Below are positions 5,570-6,909 of a stretch of DNA of 6,909 bases, piece after piece. Position numbers and translations under genes: made by a program. Every line of letters begins with the position of its first letter. Position 1 is the stretch's first letter. Below the pieces are notes generated by a model, which was given only the letters and a program-made list of their open reading frames with translations, was not told the DNA's origin and did no database searches. The stretch spans positions 1 through 6,909 of the forward strand of contig JALGUK010000127.1 in assembly GCA_029820875.1 (NCBI GenBank). The letters run 5' to 3'. Source of the DNA: Candidatus Zipacnadia bacterium. GTDB taxonomy: Bacteria > Armatimonadota > UBA5377 > JALGUK01.

Positions 5570-6274
5570 ATGCTCGAAGGGCGTGTGAGGAGTCGCTGTG
5601 AACGAAGTCGGCGTGGATTTACATTGATTGAACTGCTGGTGGTAATCGCGATTATCGCGATTCTGGCAACCACAAGCAAGTGGCATTGGCGTACATGATG
5701 TATGCCTCCGATTACGACCAGCGCGTGGTGCCGGCGTGCAACTACAATGCGGGCTTAGGCTGGTACGCCGCCGACTCATATTTTTACGGACTTTTGCAGC
5801 CCTACATCAAGAACCGTGACATCTGGTTTTGTTCGGCATGCCCGCAAGCCAACACCTATTGCCACCATGTGGCCATTTTCCTGGGGTATTCGCCTTCGTC
5901 GAAGTGCATCCCGCCATGGTCCAACAACGGCTGGGGTGGTGGGCTTATCAAGACCGTGACACTGGCCCAGGCCGCGCGGCCGTCCGAGACGATCTGTACA
6001 ATCGAGTACACATGGGACGAGCCGTATTATTACCCGTCCCCGCTGTTTTCCTCCGGCGATTACTGGAACAACATCCCGGGCTATCCGTGGGAGACCTACT
6101 ACCCGCCGCCGCATATGGGAAGGCACAATTGTGTGTTCGCCGACGGACACGCGAAGGCGGTAAGTCCCCAGTCGTTCACCGGACGAATGTTCTGCTTCAA
6201 CGATCACCCGGAGCCTGGCTGGACGAATGTTCTGCTTCAACGATCACCCGGAGCCTGGCTGGACAAACTGGTAG
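5570..6274 (+). pseudogene. Prepilin-like H-X9-DG (DUF1559-type) protein, frame broken twice
   Basis: The ATG at 5570 follows AGAGGGGG by about 10 bases and opens a prepilin leader of 16 residues ending in RRG, cleaved before '[17 protein letters not shown]' (Glu at +5). The frame then runs into nine unrelated residues and TGA at 5696. The rest of the family resumes in another frame at about 5668 as 'NHKQVALAYMMYASDYD', and continues to 'MGRHNCVFADGHAK'. That stretch contains an exact H-X9-DG motif (His codon 6112, Asp-Gly codons 6142-6147), typical of prepilin-processing-associated proteins. Compared with the paralog at 6583, 64 bases are missing between ILA and N(H/L)KQ, including the 'FAKAREKA' and Cys segment. 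A second lesion, a 40-base tandem duplication, displaces the original stop TAG (6272-6274), so the downstream frame reads on to 6432. As written, no secreted product is possible. An assembly error is an alternative explanation. Confidence 0.8.
6181..6260 (+). repeat. Exact 40-base tandem duplication at the end of the pseudogene
   Basis: Positions 6181-6220 and 6221-6260 are identical, and the next four bases GGAC begin a third copy. Forty is not a multiple of three. Reading a single copy gives '...NDHPEPGWTNW' and then TAG, a natural end; reading both adds a run-on tail of about 66 residues to 6432 that looks like no protein. The duplication is thus a recent slippage or repair event, or an assembly artefact. 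Confidence 0.9.
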
Positions 6275-6321
6275 CCAGAGCCGGACAGGAGCGGGATATT
6301 CGTCAGCAGTGTGGCATTGTA

Positions 6322-6351
6322 GAAGAGGGCGATGCGTGCATCGCCCTCTTC
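6322..6351. terminator. Perfect 14-bp palindrome, likely factor-independent terminator-like hairpin
   Basis: GAAGAGGGCGATGC at 6322-6335 is fully complementary to GCATCGCCCTCTTC at 6338-6351, with GT between; the realistic loop is GCGTGC. It sits 47 bases after the ancestral stop of the pseudogene and 77 bases before the next promoter, which suits a terminator. Only GTTC follows, not a T tract, so termination strength on this strand is doubtful. Confidence 0.5.
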
Positions 6352-6428
6352 GTTCATTGCAGCCTGCCGGAGGTCACCTCGCCTCTTACGGTGAACATTT
6401 TACTTGACTGCGACTGTTGCAAAATCGC

Positions 6429-6456
6429 TTGACAAACTCGGTAGGGGGGGTAGAAT
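6429..6456 (+). promoter_or_regulatory. Sigma70-like promoter of the intact prepilin-like gene, with G7 spacer run
   Basis: TTGACA at 6429-6434, a 16-base spacer, and TAGAAT at 6451-6456. The spacer ends in seven consecutive G (6444-6450) abutting the -10 box. Transcription would begin near 6463, about 120 bases before the ATG at 6583. Confidence 0.6.
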
Positions 6457-6462
6457 GATAAG

Positions 6463-6582
6463 GAAGGGAGTCAATTTGCCCCGGGGCCTACCTGATAGGA
6501 GGGGGGTGAACGGAGTTCGGGCTTTCGGTCGGAGCCGGTGGTGTGGCTGCAGATGCCTGATGAAAATGGAGGCTTATGAGCT
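6463..6582 (+). other. 5' leader of the prepilin-like gene
   Basis: This is about 120 bases of untranslated leader if the promoter call is right. It can form small hairpins: GCCCC-GGGGC, CCTA-CCTGA-TAGG, GGCT..AGCC around 6520-6536, and GCCT 6555-6558 with AGGC 6570-6573. The last would partly cover the ribosome binding site GGAGG (6568-6572). I recognise no known riboswitch. A second G-rich run (six G at 6501-6506) lies in the middle. Confidence 0.35.
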
Positions 6583-6909
6583 ATGGTCAAAAGGCGAAAG
6601 GGATTCACGTTAATTGAGCTTCTGGTGGTAATCGCGATTATCGCGATCCTGGCTGCAATTCTCTTCCCTGTCTTTGCGAAGGCGCGGGAGAAGGCGAAGC
6701 AAGGAGCCTGCCTGTCCAACCTGAAGCAGATCGGCCTCGCCGACATGATGTACGCCCAGGACTATGACGAGACGACCGCTCTGTGTCTGATTCTTAATGC
6801 GGGCAGCCCAGGCCATGCTTACCAAAACAGGCGATACCCGTATGAGATCATCCAGCCGTACATCAAGAACACGGGTATTTTCGTCTGCCCGGGTGATCCG
6901 AGTCCATGG
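6583..6909 (+). CDS. Prepilin-type N-terminal cleavage/methylation domain protein (3' end outside window)
   Basis: From ATG 6583 the frame is open to the window edge for 109 codons. GGAGG at 6568-6572 gives a 10-base spacing. The leader is MVKRRKG, cut by a prepilin peptidase before '[19 protein letters not shown]'; methylation of Phe and the Glu at +5 are the usual features. The hydrophobic helix (about 8-28) is followed by '[20 protein letters not shown]', '[17 protein letters not shown]' and '[20 protein letters not shown]', the standard layout of the DUF1559/H-X9-DG group. The C-terminal H-X9-DG part lies beyond the window. Such proteins are pseudopilin-like, inserted in the inner membrane and exported by a type II secretion or type IV pilus-like machine. 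The individual role is unknown. It is a close paralog of the broken gene upstream, sharing 26 identical bases in the helix (6622-6647 and 5636-5661). Confidence 0.88.
   Translation, partial: MVKRRKGFTLIELLVVIAIIAILAAILFPVFAKAREKAKQGACLSNLKQIGLADMMYAQDYDETTALCLILNAGSPGHAYQNRRYPYEIIQPYIKNTGIFVCPGDPSPW

Noticed and set aside
5405..5779. Minus-strand open frame of 124 codons, and neighbouring minus-strand frames at 4952-5471
   Set aside because: They read through the two palindromic elements and the antisense of the prepilin-like gene, have no family-like content, and conflict with the stronger plus-strand signals.
6506..6613. Small GTG frame in the leader, overlapping the prepilin-like start
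   Set aside because: AGGAGG lies only about three bases before the GTG, the product is low-complexity and Arg/Trp/Cys-rich, and it overlaps the real gene by 31 bases.

Overview
The window comes from a moderately GC-rich bacterial chromosome. The best lineage clue is the pair of type IV pilin-like / H-X9-DG (DUF1559-type) genes at the right end. The second carries the signature '[12 protein letters not shown]..' followed by '[21 protein letters not shown]'. Prepilin-like genes with this wording are abundant in Armatimonadota and, in variant form, in Planctomycetes and Verrucomicrobia. I infer an Armatimonadota-like organism; no rRNA or marker gene in the window confirms it.

Layout. (1) Positions 2-610: the 3' end of a DUF4139 protein, cut by the window edge. 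(2) Positions 684-2928, minus strand: a two-gene operon with an L-fucose/L-arabinose isomerase-fold protein (ATG 2928, strong ribosome binding site) and then, 34 bases on, a xylose-isomerase-like TIM-barrel protein (GTG 1448). (3) Positions 3039-4979, plus strand, divergent from the operon: a large polytopic membrane protein of the DUF6785/DUF6784 type. Together these look like a carbohydrate uptake-and-isomerisation cassette, but the substrate cannot be read from the sequence. (4) Positions 4980-5569: almost 600 bases without a protein gene, but not empty. They hold a near-consensus sigma70 promoter (TTGACA-17-TATGTT), about 165 bases of structured sequence ending in a strong intrinsic terminator (a candidate small RNA), a dispersed-repeat-like palindrome, and an 86-base MITE-like inverted repeat. 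(5) Positions 5570-6274: a decayed prepilin-like gene with two separate frame-breaking lesions, a deletion of about 64 bases after the N-terminal helix and a 40-base tandem duplication over the original stop codon. (6) Positions 6322-6351: a perfect 14-bp palindrome downstream of it. (7) Positions 6429-6909: a promoter with a seven-G run in its spacer, a leader of about 120 bases, and the start of an intact paralogous prepilin-like gene (ATG 6583) that runs off the window.

The most original material is the RNA unit at 5080-5278 and the two-lesion pseudogene beside an intact paralog. No CRISPR array, tRNA, rRNA, transposase or phage gene is visible.
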